A stretch of 64,000 bases of DNA, from NCBI RefSeq assembly GCF_041381155.1, contig NC_091136.1, positions 47,234,284 through 47,298,283 of the forward strand, read 5' to 3'. Position 1 is the stretch's first letter; the number at the start of each line of letters is the position of its first letter. This document shows positions 34,401 to 43,320 of the stretch, piece by piece. The position numbers and the translations under genes are program-made. Under the pieces are notes generated by a model that was not told the DNA's origin, did not search any database, and saw only the letters and a program-made list of their open reading frames with translations. Origin of the DNA: Argopecten irradians (lineage: Eukaryota > Mollusca > Bivalvia > Pectinida > Pectinidae).

Positions 34401-35187
34401 ATTCATTTATCTAAGGAATTGCAATGTTTTTGGATTATTGTATTGCATAACGCATGTTTTTTTGTTTTGAGTAGAAGGAAATAGAAAATTAACTCTAAAA
34501 AAGTATATAAAAAAATTCTTTACCATTGCAATTTGACAACAATTGATGGCCATGCTGTTGTACATTGAGATTTATCATTTATGTTATCAATGCAAATCAG
34601 AATTCTTGATTTGTAACGTTTTTTTAGGCTTAAGTCTCAGTACTTTCAGTACTTTGATTGTATTAGGTGTGACATGTAAAATTTTCTAATACAAAGGGGT
34701 TTTAACTCAATTTGCGATTAATTTATTATGATTGCTGAAATATCCAGGTGAGATGAATAGGGTCAATATTGGGTCTTTTTGTTTCTTCTTTATACTAAAA
34801 AAACATCATAAAGGTTGCTTCGAGGGAGATTATAACGGCATCCATTATAGCATTGTTATAAGTTTATATAAGTTCAAAGAAAATAAATTTTTCAAGTTAA
34901 ATATTTTAATTTGATAAATACACTTGGGTTTCTGGCTTCAGTGTCATAAGAGTTGTATAATTTTTTTTCACTTTGACAGGTTTGTCCCAGACAAAGGATT
35001 TGCAGGCTCAGATCCAAGTCGTAGACGGGAGGGACCAGTACAGTTCGAACAGGCTGAAGAAGAAGATCCTTTCGGTCTAGATCAGTTCTTGAAGAAAGCC
35101 AAGCGTGGAGAGAAAAGAGGAAATGAAGATAACCGTTCTAGTCGGGACTATGAAGGAAGCAAAAGTAAACATAAGCGGAGGGAATAG
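19470..35187 (+). CDS. SNW1: SNW1 (SKIP), SNW domain-containing spliceosome and co-regulator protein
   Basis: Fourteen coding exons (listed separately) join in frame to 535 codons plus stop, against 536 in human SNW1. SNW1 is a core factor of the activated spliceosome (NTC-related) and a transcription co-regulator acting with Notch/CSL, nuclear receptors and P-TEFb in the nucleus. Seen in the sequence: the PPYGHRKGWVPR block, VAQYPLEMG, AQYIRYTPSQQGVAFNSGAK, the SNWK signature at residues 250-253, LDKRLAADGRGLQ and HINENFAKLAEALYIADRKA. A charged helical region (RKIAQKKKEEKEG) and a C-terminus ending in KHKRRE follow. All conserved blocks are present, so the gene looks functional. The start ATG follows ccaac. 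The first exon has only 20 coding bases, and the first intron (5.9 kb) carries nested transposons. Confidence 0.97.
19490..21470. other. SNW1 intron 1, upstream part
   Basis: No coding sequence was recognised. There is a short G-run ggggggcggggggcataagt at about 20655. The rest is unique-looking AT-rich sequence. Confidence 0.5.
21791..22460. repeat. ~170-bp tandem repeats
   Basis: Four units sharing gagcataactctaaaaccag, agatatttccacgaaacttc, ggtctagtagt and ccatggaaacattgctgaaa. Confidence 0.9.
22499..24992 (-). mobile_element. Pearl-like / Helitron-like element, reverse orientation
   Basis: The terminal hairpin at 22499-22532 (taggtcatctgaccc / gggtcaggatgaccta) is followed by cgtccgccgtccgccgtccg. 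The far end reads ggcccatgggcctcttgtt. About 16 tandem units of 145-146 bp lie between. Two unit types alternate in a higher-order pattern, with a trimer of about 435 bp repeated three times between 23340 and 24650. Confidence 0.82.
25389..25458 (+). CDS. SNW1: SNW1 coding exon 2
   Basis: Acceptor ttctttcag, then ILPAPSQRYDREDDDRQYRA and donor GCG|GTAAAT. 70 bases, phase 0 at the end. Confidence 0.92.
25807..25881 (+). CDS. SNW1: SNW1 coding exon 3
   Basis: 25 codons with KWTAPPYGHRKGWVPRSQD. Acceptor ttatcag, donor GAC|GTAAGT. Confidence 0.95.
26216..26377 (+). CDS. SNW1: SNW1 coding exon 4
   Basis: 54 codons, DFADGGAFPEIPVAQYPLEM to GHGKDK. Acceptor ataatttaag, donor AAG|GTGAGT. Confidence 0.96.
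26743..26798. repeat. Short hairpin in SNW1 intron 4
   Basis: Arms tattattctcaatatct..gggt and accc..agatattgagaataat pair over about 24 bp with one bulge and a 5-nt loop. Confidence 0.6.
27121..27320 (+). CDS. SNW1: SNW1 coding exon 5
   Basis: Starts VVHSKFQDLVPKQMDEDDPD after tgttttacag and ends AQYI plus AG of Arg, donor CAG|GTTATA. 200 bases. Confidence 0.96.
27693..27797 (+). CDS. SNW1: SNW1 coding exon 6
   Basis: RYTPSQQGVAFNSGAKQR and onward to DPMEPPKF plus two bases. Acceptor ttgttttag, donor CAA|GTATGA. Confidence 0.96.
28108..28177 (+). CDS. SNW1: SNW1 coding exon 7
   Basis: VNKKIPRGPPSPPAPVMHSP followed by NRK. Acceptor gtgttttccag, donor AAG|GTCTGA. The proline-rich link before the SNW signature. 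Confidence 0.95.
28580..28645 (+). CDS. SNW1: SNW1 coding exon 8 (SNW signature)
   Basis: 22 codons, VTVKEQQEWKIPPCISNWKN followed by AR, with the name-giving SNW tripeptide. Acceptor ttcctccag, donor AGG|GTAAGT. Confidence 0.97.
28858..28974 (+). CDS. SNW1: SNW1 coding exon 9
   Basis: 39 codons, GYTIPLDKRLAADGRGLQ to LYIADRK. Acceptor gttacag, donor AAG|GTAGGC. Confidence 0.97.
29104..29239 (+). CDS. SNW1: SNW1 coding exon 10
   Basis: AREAVEMRAQIDRKIAQKKK onward to AGIRRGD plus one base. Charged helical region. Acceptor tgtataaag, donor ATG|GTAAGT. Confidence 0.95.
29270..29802 (-). mobile_element. tRNA-derived SINE interrupted by an inverted-repeat element
   Basis: The tRNA-like head and body lie at about 29621-29802 (reverse complement caccaagtggctaagatgcc, gtgagtttaaatccc, ggtggtttttctcc). 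The tail is at 29270-29320 (reverse complement gttaataggacgtaaaaacc). The two parts are separated by the element at 29320-29620. In SNW1 intron 10. Confidence 0.68.
29320..29620. mobile_element. Inverted-repeat element nested in the SINE
   Basis: The left end acaccaggggttccgatcac and right end (reverse complement) acactccagggcttccgatc extend as imperfect inverted repeats of about 75-85 bp. The core is short and non-coding: a foldback/MITE. Confidence 0.7.
30012..30067 (+). repeat. 28-bp tandem duplication spanning the SNW1 exon 11 acceptor
   Basis: attgttatatgtaggaaatg followed by atgat occurs twice, offset by 28 bp. The copies include the 3' splice site (ends at 30039 and 30067) and the first exon bases. 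Confidence 0.93.
30068..30167 (+). CDS. SNW1: SNW1 coding exon 11
   Basis: NDDDVVERDDLRRERQKDRQ to LSRAAPDK plus two bases, donor AAAAG|GTTAAA. Its acceptor gttatatgtag is duplicated 28 bp upstream. Only the downstream copy keeps the frame; the upstream one leads to a stop after about 11 codons. Confidence 0.93.
30477..30597 (+). CDS. SNW1: SNW1 coding exon 12
   Basis: RSRLQKERERDISEKIALGL to YDQRLFNQSK. Acceptor ctcatgtag, donor AAG|GTATGT. Confidence 0.96.
30600..31275 (+). repeat. 22/66-bp minisatellite filling SNW1 intron 12
   Basis: The basic unit is 22 bp (variants tgctgtaagcttcattcgag, tgttgtaaactctatttgag, tgtttttagctatatttgag, each plus two bases). From about 31030 three variants form an exact 66-bp higher-order repeat, four copies. 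The array takes up nearly the whole 691-bp intron. 66 is a multiple of 3, which yields a chance 100-codon ORF. Confidence 0.93.
31289..31446 (+). CDS. SNW1: SNW1 coding exon 13
   Basis: GMDSGFGDEEGYNVYDKPWR to NLIKSN plus two bases. Acceptor ctgttacag directly abuts a 66-bp array. Donor CAG|GTCAGC. Confidence 0.96.
31623..31986. mobile_element. Unbroken copy of the gatgctccacc MITE in SNW1 intron 13
   Basis: About 364 bp, with gagatgctccaccactgaca at the left and tgtcggcggtggagcatctt-TAA at the right. It is about 90% similar by eye to the outer parts of the element at 21471-25310. The left TTAA is mutated (ttcg). Confidence 0.82.
32221..32366. repeat. Short tandem repeats in SNW1 intron 13
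   Basis: taatttaaatgccgttgacc occurs three times, then once more diverged (taatttaaatgctgtttatc). The sequence tatactgtgtactacatctc occurs twice. Confidence 0.85.
32400..34979. other. SNW1 intron 13, remainder
   Basis: About 2.5 kb of AT-rich intron. No exon, RNA gene or recognisable repeat was seen. Confidence 0.5.
34980..35187 (+). CDS. SNW1: SNW1 last coding exon
   Basis: RFVPDKGFAGSDPSRRREGP, then EEEDPFGLDQFLKKAKRGEK, ending KHKRRE and TAG. Acceptor ctttgacag. Confidence 0.96.
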
Positions 35188-35861
35188 TAATTAATGACAC
35201 AAAAGATCAAGGGTGACATTAAAATTAACTTCTTCTAATCATGTGTCTGTGAAACTTTAAATCATAGCATTATTTACTGAAGCATAGGAAAGAAGTGGTT
35301 TCAACAGTTTAAGTCAAATGTGTTCCTTTTGAAGATATGGCGTAGGATAGACAAATTTGAGTGTAGGACAAGTGTGATCTATCATCTATAACTGATATCA
35401 GGACTGTAAGACTGATTTGCATTGATAACTTTGGTGAGGCATTTGTCCCATTTCATCATAACAATGGGATTCTACTAAATTTATCTGTGCTAGTTTTAAT
35501 GGAATTATTACAAGGGTGAAGTTCGTAATCACAATCATACAAATATTACAGATTATCAAAGGAGAATATTTCTATGTCTGTCTAAATGTATTTCAATATT
35601 GTGGAACTTTTATGGTTTAGAGCAGGTGCATACCTGTTCCCTACAAATACGAAATTGATGTGTAAAATCCCGAGTTAGATGCTTTTTAAGCATGAAAAAC
35701 ATTGTATATCATGTTCAGAACATTGTATATCATGTTCAAAATATCACTTTGCAAAACGCACATTTTACCTGTTTTTAACTGGTGATGAATTTGATGTTAA
35801 AATATACTTTCAAATCTGATCATGTTTGATATATGTAAGTACAAATGTATATGACATAAAA

Positions 35862-35867
35862 AATAAA
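35862..35867 (+). terminator. Probable SNW1 polyadenylation signal
   Basis: AATAAA about 675 bp after the SNW1 stop, in aaaaaataaacttg. The 3' UTR before it contains a 22-bp direct duplication (cattgtatatcatgttcaaa type) at about 35700-35743. Confidence 0.55.
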
Positions 35868-36317
35868 CTTGTAAATACAGCAGCTCATTTGTTAGTACTC
35901 ATTTACTCTGGTGATTTTAAGTTCATAAAATACTATAAATAGAAACTGAATAGTATAGAACTTTGGGTTATACCATAATGCTGTAAAAAGGATCAAATGT
36001 GTTTGAAGTGAATGACCTTGGAATATTTCTAGGTGTACCTAGAGTTTAGGTGGCATGTAATGTTATCATAGATTTTTAACATACTAGAAAAGCAGACAGC
36101 AGCTGCAGTATGCTTGGTTGAAATAAGAGGGTTTTATTTTCATTTGGTTGACTTTATATCACTCTGGCAAAGGACATTTAAACTTCCTCATTATCATGAT
36201 TATTATGACAGATGTCATCAACTCAAATTACACAAGCATTTGAGGTTGATACAGGAACAGTTATTAAATTTATATCACAAGGTCATTATAAAATTCTCTG
36301 TTACCCTATATGACAAA

Positions 36318-36530
36318 GAGCCATGGTGGTCAAGTAGTTAAGATGTCTCTACATATCACCACAAGCCCTCCACCTCTCTGTCTTCAGTTCAAAATCCACG
36401 TAGGGCAGTTGTCTATTACTGACCTCTGGTTGGTGGTTTTTCTTTGGACTCTCTGGCTTTCCTACACCTCTTAAACCTGGCACATCTTTAAATGACCCTG
36501 ATAGTTAATAGGATGCTAAACCAAAAAATA
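36318..36530 (+). mobile_element. tRNA-derived SINE
   Basis: Head gccatggtggtcaagtagtt, B-box-like cagttcaaaatccacgtagg, body ggttggtggtttttctttgg, ctttcctacacctc, tttaaatgaccctg and gttaataggatgctaaacc. Same family as at 8161. Confidence 0.75.
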
Positions 36531-37934
36531 TATAAGTTGAGATAAATTTGACTTTGTAGATGGTCTCTGAATATGCCTTTTGGTACTGTAGAAATTCTCA
36601 ATGGAAACCGACCAAGATCTGGCCTTCAAAGGTGATGATTCTTACTCAAAATCAAAGAGGAGAATGGCTGGTAGCATTTCGGTACCTTTTGATTAACTGG
36701 TCCTGCAACAACGTGGCCCCAGTAATTGGTTCATAGTGACTAAAAATTCAGTCTGACAAATGTTGGATACTTCTTGACCTTTAAAAACCATCTTCAGTGT
36801 GATGTGCAAACATAGGATTCCATGCTTGATTGGTCGTAGTGGTCATTTGATTTTTGTGATGGTCTCGATATCAGGATATAGATCAATAATGACTTACTTC
36901 AACCATTTGTCAATAAAATCAATTTAGCTTATTACGAAAAAAATATCCTTGATAAAGTGTTTAGATACGTGTTTGAGTTTAAGAATTTATGTGTATAATC
37001 TTTTGTCTGATATCACTGACATATATACATATATGACAAAGCTTGTGCAGATATCACTCAAGAAATTTGAAATCCTTTTGAAATGTCACCGTTCTCAATT
37101 TTCGCTTACGACCAAATTTTTAAAAGTGAGTTTCGTAATCATCAAACTATCAGTCGATTGTTACCAATGACGATAATTATGACGAATTCACATCATTTTG
37201 CGTAGAAATAAAATAGAACTAGCCATTTGGTAATTACAAAAACGTACCTCCGACGAAAAAAAAAGTTTATGATAATGACCGCAAAAAATATCAATAGCCG
37301 CTATTAGAGAATACATATCATGAAACAGCATTAAGCAGCCATTTCTGATTTAAACTTACCTACTAAATGGGTTCGAGGAGGACTTTCACCATTCACAAGC
37401 AGTAAGAGGCGACTCGCAGTAAATAAAAACAATTACATTAAAGCAGTGAATGTCTTTATATACAATGTACAAACGTGAAAGTCAATGACATATCCTTTAA
37501 TGTCAACGAACGATCGACACGTGTTTTACTTATCCCCGCTGACATCAGGAGACAGATTTAAGTCGACTTAATATCATTAGGATTGCTAAGAAACCATATA
37601 ATTTATATGTTAGTAAACTCAATTACCGTACGTACAGAAACCGGTACTGTTTCATATATCGGATTCAGTATTGTACTGTCAAGTATCGACTATTGTATGG
37701 CTGATGCATTTACGACTTCATTTTCAATATCTTGCTAAATCACCCTTTTAATTCAATATAGAAGTCAACTTAAATTTAACCACATCCGATTCTAAACAGT
37801 CGAATAAGATGTTCATTGAAAGCAATGTTCATCGATCAAACAAGCAAATCTATGATCAAACTCCTGCCGCCAGTGGATCGACATTACAAGTAAAACATCA
37901 TTTGGCAGCAAGAAGGATACTAAATTTTGCAATT
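36531..37934. other. Intergenic, nothing recognised
   Basis: No convincing reading frame or repeat. Small ORFs of up to 73 codons lack any domain. Confidence 0.45.
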
Positions 37935-38215
37935 AAGGCACAAGTTTGACGTTGAAAACAGTCCCACTCATGATAATTATGGCACAAGTTTGACGTCGAA
38001 AATAGTTCCACTCATGATAATTATGGCACAAGTTTGACGTCGAAAATAGTCCCATCATGATAATTATGGCACAAGTTTGACGTCGAAAATAGTTCCACTC
38101 ATGATAATTATGGCACAAGTTTGACGCTGTATAGTCCCACTCACGCCACAATTTTGACGCTGGAAGTAGTTCGATTCACGACACAAGTTTGACGCTGTAT
38201 ACAGTCCGGCTAACG
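37935..38215 (-). repeat. 44-bp minisatellite at the 3' end of the 307-aa gene
   Basis: Four full copies and several shortened ones of a unit with ggcacaagtttgacgtcgaa and aatagttccactcatgataa. The last copies overlap the end of the reading frame at 38176. Confidence 0.9.
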
Positions 38216-39099
38216 CGGCGTCTTGGAGTTTGTTTTTGAGGCACACTCATTTTTGGCAGCCTGAAGGTCAGTACGTGATCTTCAGACGGTGGTTGCGTCG
38301 TTAAATAGGACTTTTCAAGAAGATTATTATTGTTTAAAGCCTTTCCTTTGACGGTTGGGACTTCAAAATGAATACCCCCAATGGGTACGTGACCGCGTGA
38401 AAGACACTTGTTCGATTCCCAGAGCGCGTGAATATGAGCCGTGGCCGGATTTGTAAATACGGGTAGAACTTTGGACCTTTCGCCTCGCTGTTTCAGACTT
38501 AGTCTGCTTCCTTCGCTGATAAACAATGGGCGATTTCTCTTAATCTCGTCATTGGCTTTAAATCTCAACACTTTGTGAGTAACTCGATGGGGAGACTTCG
38601 TTGTACACGTGTTTGGTCGTACATTTTCCCGCCGAAAGGGTATGTCCAGACGTCCGTATCTAAGTGTCGGTCGAACTGGTTCTGACTGGACTCGCCTACT
38701 GATACCGGAGGCTAACACCTTGTCATTATCCTCCATTAACTTGGCTTTATACTCCTCCGACTCTGGGTTCTGCCATGTGAGCTTGTCGAAAGTTTTAGAA
38801 CGAACCACTTGAAGAATTGGCACGGCACTTGGGATTTCATTACCATTCAAGTCTTTCGCAATATTATTATACTTTTGGAACAAATCAAAAGTTGTTCTAT
38901 CCTTTTCGAATTTGAACGTTCTGGCCTCGAGTTTGGTTTGTGAGATTTGTTTGTCCAACAGACTAACGCGTCCCCTGTATGACTTTTCCAGCTGACAGAT
39001 GTATGTCTCTAGGCGTCTCTGGGCACGCACATTTCCCTTCCTTATCTGTCTCGCCTCAAGGTCATAGGGCGTATCGTCATCAGCCAGGGTCCGGGACAT
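38176..39099 (-). CDS. Unrecognised single-exon gene, 307 aa
   Basis: An uninterrupted 307-codon frame from ATG at 39099 to TGA at 38178-38176. It is far longer than chance in this AT-rich DNA and has a balanced, non-repetitive composition. Residues about 15-85 look helical and charged (RQIRKGNVRAQRRLETYICQ, then KLEARTFKFEKDR), possibly coiled-coil. The rest is basic with many Arg, Lys, Ser and Pro and ends KQTPRRRVSRTVYSVKLVS. No signal peptide, membrane segment, zinc ligands or known enzyme motif is visible. The last residues (SVKLVS) come from the 44-bp tandem repeat, so the C-terminus is likely variable. It is flanked upstream by a 27-bp triple repeat. No function is proposed. It could be a lineage-specific gene or, less likely, a retrocopy. 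Confidence 0.72.
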   Translation of the reverse strand: MSRTLADDDTPYDLEARQIRKGNVRAQRRLETYICQLEKSYRGRVSLLDKQISQTKLEARTFKFEKDRTTFDLFQKYNNIAKDLNGNEIPSAVPILQVVRSKTFDKLTWQNPESEEYKAKLMEDNDKVLASGISRRVQSEPVRPTLRYGRLDIPFRRENVRPNTCTTKSPHRVTHKVLRFKANDEIKRNRPLFISEGSRLSLKQRGERSKVLPVFTNPATAHIHALWESNKCLSRGHVPIGGIHFEVPTVKGKALNNNNLLEKSYLTTQPPSEDHVLTFRLPKMSVPQKQTPRRRVSRTVYSVKLVS

Positions 39100-39156
39100 T
39101 GTCGTACATCGATCGTAATAGTCTCAGAAAATAGGCAGTGGGGAGCTCTTCCTGAT

Positions 39157-39240
39157 GGTTAGCTGTTCATTGGTAGGTCCGAGGGTAAGCTGTACATCGG
39201 TAAACCCGAGGGTAAGCTGTACATTGGAATACCCGGGGGT
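39157..39240. repeat. 27-bp triple repeat upstream of the 307-aa gene
   Basis: Three copies of a gtaagctgtacatcggtaaa-cccgagg type unit, about 60-140 bp upstream of the start codon, in the likely promoter/5' UTR. Confidence 0.8.
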
Positions 39241-40149
39241 TAGAATATCAACCCTTACCAAGACATAACCCAGTTCTGTCAGGTTAAGGGGAATCGCACA
39301 GATGTTAACATTACTGGATTTTTTAAGTTACAAAGAGGTAACCTATATAGCCATCTTGTCTTTACCTATAGAGGTTCCGCAGGGGAAAATTTCCGGAGTT
39401 TCCCTAGAGGATAACGAAAGTGTAATTAGTAAAACAAAAATCAACGTAATCAATCATTCCATGCGTGTGTTTGTTACTAGGATAAAGTATTTCAATTGAA
39501 ATCATCCCCTTGTAGAACCCCTCAGTATTGTGTACATGTCAGCTTGATGGTATAGAGATCACGCATTGTCCTAGATAATTACCAATAATTGAAAATCTTC
39601 AAATATATTACTTACGGGAAACACAATGAGAGAATATTGGATGTTTGTGACAAATTCACAGGCCTGTAATAAACGTTCAGTGTTAAAAAAGTATTGTTTG
39701 TCAGGAGAAAGTCTTTACGTTCGACTGGGTACAAAATCGAGTGGCATTGTTTCCCTTGTAATTTTGTACAGAACTGGCCAGGTATGTATGGGAATGGATA
39801 CACATAGTCCTACAGATCCTAATTACTACTGAGAGTTATTAACAAGCTCTGTAGTTTGACAGTAAGTCAACCGACATTAACTTTGTGTGTGTGCATATAT
39901 ATACATGTATAAGTTAACAACAGTAAATAACTCGTAAAAATGTTTATCAATAATTCTGTATCTGCTCGATATCAATTTGCTTTATTATTCCTTTATTTTC
40001 CTCCAAAAATGAAAACTACAGCATAAATAATAAACTGATAGACAATAAGTAATATGAATTCAAACTGTATATACAAAGCTAGAGGAAAAATACACAGCGT
40101 AATTATTATATGAGGAAGAGGAGAGGGAGATAATAGATGATTTTATAGA
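39241..40149. other. Intergenic, nothing recognised
   Basis: No gene or repeat was seen. ORFs here are below 70 codons and without domains. Confidence 0.4.
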
Positions 40150-40317
40150 GGGTATTCCTTTGTTTTATATTTCATCGAGTGGGGTGGAAACTTTGATATT
40201 TTTCACGAGTGCGAAGTACGAGTGATAAATATCCGGTTCCAAGGGTGAAAAATATCAAAGTTTCCACCTCACGAGGTGAAATATAACCGTTATTAATCAA
40301 GAAACAAGGAATATTCT
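40150..40317. mobile_element. Palindromic foldback MITE
   Basis: Arms at about 40150-40207 and 40245-40317 are inverted copies (ggtattcctttg..tatatttc / gaaatata..caaggaatattc; inner part ggtggaaactttgatatttt). The core is about 37 bp. The tatatttcacctcgtgagg type is a family I associate with bivalves. Confidence 0.78.
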
Positions 40318-41633
40318 ATTTATTCGTTTTAACTGCGTTTTTTTCTGTAATATGTACATATTATCTTTGCATCTTCAGAAAAGTATGTGCAAGGAAAAGA
40401 AACGGTTCGCACGACTGTCAGAGACAGAAGCGTTCCATATATTCCGTGACGTCCGTCTCAACTAGGTTTGAACGAATGTAATTCAATGTCAGTTCATGCT
40501 CACACATGTAGGCTTAATAGACAAAAGAAGATGTATATTCACAATTAAATTCTCTGTTTAATCAGTTCCGCGGGAACAGCATGAATGCTCTTCCGTTCTT
40601 TTTCTTTTTTCATTTTTTCTTGCGTGGGAAGAACAGCGCAGCTGTAATTGCTGTGAAGGAGTTGTCAAAGCGATGGGTGCCCTCCGAACTTTGTGAGAAA
40701 AACATGGCAGCATGTTGTTTGTCTCAACAGTCCGTGGTTACGTATGAGATGATCTGATTCCTTAATTAGTGTCTTCCAAGAATACTTGCCAGAAATTCTC
40801 CAATGTCAACAAACGTTAATTTTTGTTTTATACGGATTTTTTCGAGGCCCACTACCTTTCCGAAACTGCTTTTAATTTTTAAAATGGGAATGGAAATGAG
40901 ATCGATAATTTTGTAGAGTCGCAAAAGTTATTAACTTAGAGTTAATACTACACTCATCGTCATCATCTTCTGAATATTTTTATAGCAATTTTAGTCTTAT
41001 ATATTTAATTTTTAACATGTAGAGAGCAATGAGCGTGTGTCGGATAAATTGATCACTTCGTCTCGCAGCATTTGTGATCTTATACGTCACTAGTTCGTAT
41101 CTGATACACATGCTCTATCCTAAAATCATACAGACGTCCTTCGGAGTCTCTTTCGATGTGTTTCAAAAATCTATGAAACAAATACAAATGTTCTGTTTAA
41201 AGTAATTACTTCAAAATGTGTCCTTCAAATCAAATTAAAATTGATCAACTTTTAAGATGAAACCGCGCACGCGATGGGTTTAATTGAACTTAATGGTATC
41301 AGCTATCTTTATTCAGATTAATAACTAGTTTCTCGTGGATTTTCTCGGCAATTTCTTATGTTGAGGCGTCTGGTATATCGTATTTAATGAAAACGTAAAA
41401 CAAGTGGAATGAGAAAGCATGCTGTCCAAATGGTAATTGGTGGAAAATCATAGAACACAACCCTGAATACAAATTTAACTGTCTCCCAGGTCATGCCAAT
41501 CGCGCCAGATTAGCGAACACCAGCTAACCATTGACGTCTAAGAAAAAGAATCAGGTATGCGGATTGTGATAAGTTTTCCTATTTCCTTTAAGCATAATTG
41601 AGAAGTGGAGGTAACGCTACACTGTTGGTTTGT
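40318..41633. other. Intergenic, nothing recognised
   Basis: No supported gene. It contains a pyrimidine-rich stretch ttctttttcttttttcattt near 40598. Confidence 0.4.
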
Positions 41634-41688
41634 AAACGTAGATGGCAAATGTCTGTCGGACGTTAAGGCCATCATTTTAAGTGACATA
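41634..41688 (+). repeat. 55-bp segment shared with 45250-45304
   Basis: An identical 55-bp stretch beginning aaacgtagatggcaaatgtc and ending cattttaagtgacata. The flanks differ. Confidence 0.9.
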
Positions 41689-41999
41689 TCTTTCAGGGTC
41701 TGTAAAACAAAAAATGACAAGATATGGTGTAATAACCCTAAAAAGTTATGAACTTTTCCCAAATTACAAGTCTAGAAAGTTAAGAGGTCCAAAGATATAT
41801 AAATATACAAAATTTTATTTTAGACTTACGCGCGGTCCGACAGAAAGTCAAAAGTTAACGCCTCCAAAGCTTCGAAATGCTACTTTGCGCATGTCCGGAA
41901 ATAAAAGTTGTTTACCGCAATGGAGCGAGCTTTGCAGTGAAAGCTCGCCGGCTTAGAATCAACTGCTGATTCGAAGTGAATAAGGAAGTTATATCAACT

Positions 42000-43320
42000 A
42001 AAAATGTTCTGAATTGCTAAGAATATTATATGGAAACGAATTCGAGCTATGACAACAACTATGATTTGTGAATGATCTACCAAAACCACATAAACTGACT
42101 TCTCTTCGTCTCTATAAGGTGAGTGGGGCCCCGAAGGGGTAGGCCTACGGGTTATATTCTGTAAGTGTTTGGTCGCTTTTTGGAATTGGTACCATAGTAA
42201 AATAGAGATTAGAAATCAGGAAAAGTGTTGATAAATTTGGGAACATATAACAGATTTAATCATGGATTACAACAGAAGCATTAATAGAGTCATACAAAAA
42301 ATGTACGTGTTTCCTTAAAAGATGATCACATTCTTCAGTGTTATACATGTACGATATACATGTAATGTTAGCTACTGTTACAGGCTTACAGCGTCAGGAG
42401 TGTGATATCTTTTCTGATATCTATTTGTGTATTGATGTATATCAGTGATATATATCCTTTTACTGCATGCTATGGATATTATTGTATTAAAGAAGCCACT
42501 TTCAAACTTAATTCATCAGTGTTCGTGTGTATAAGATTGTATTTTTTTAGACTTACAGTCACTTAGTCACGTACTCGTTATCCTATCTGCTGGTCTTAAT
42601 TATATAAAATTCACACCAATACATCATAAGTGGTGTGAGTAAAGAATAGTAATTGACTTTTTTAAATATGTATTTATATATTATGTCCAATATATTTAGG
42701 CTACATAAATTCTGGCACTAATTAGAACCATTACTCTTCACATGAAAATGCCTAGACCTCTGTAATTCAAGAAATGACTAACTTAGTATCTAGTGAGGTT
42801 TGATTTTGATAAACGTGTTCAAAAACTGTGTAATTGTTATAAATTTGTGTTTGACATAAAACAATTGGAACTAGTTTGATTTACATGTAGGCTTGTATAC
42901 AGTATTTATCTATGTACATAACTGACATTTACTCCACATTTTCTTTATAGAATATATGGGACCTTCAACCAGATGACAGAAGTGCAAGATGTGATGGCAG
43001 CTCGCCCAAAAATAAAAGGGAAAAACAACTACATGTATCTCTGAGATCAAAACTGACAGTAAAAAATAAAGTCTGTTTGTAATGTACCCATTATGAACCA
43101 GAAAGAAATTATTTTCAAGAAGGAAGGACAGAACAAACCTAGCATAATTCTTTACTATTATCACCAGGATATTTTCAAATTATTCATTTCTTCTTCACAC
43201 AAATGAAAAAAGGAATAATAATGATTATTGCATGTTTACATACCTAGTATGTATAACTTTTGAATAATTTATATGGGACAAGGATGTAATTCTAATTTAT
43301 GAACAATAAACCAAATAAAA
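42000..43320 (+). other. Possible spliced transcript (low confidence)
   Basis: A strong donor-like CTCTATAAG|GTGAGTGG at 42119 and an acceptor-like ttttctttatag at about 42950 could join a first exon without a long ORF to a last exon reading NIWDLQPDDRSARCDGSSPK and onward to a stop at about 43081. AATAAA signals follow at about 43065 and 43305. It could be a small gene or a long non-coding RNA. No homology was recognised. Confidence 0.2.

Noticed and set aside
38609..38812. 67-codon plus-strand ORF
   Set aside because: It lies opposite the 307-aa gene and is its shadow.
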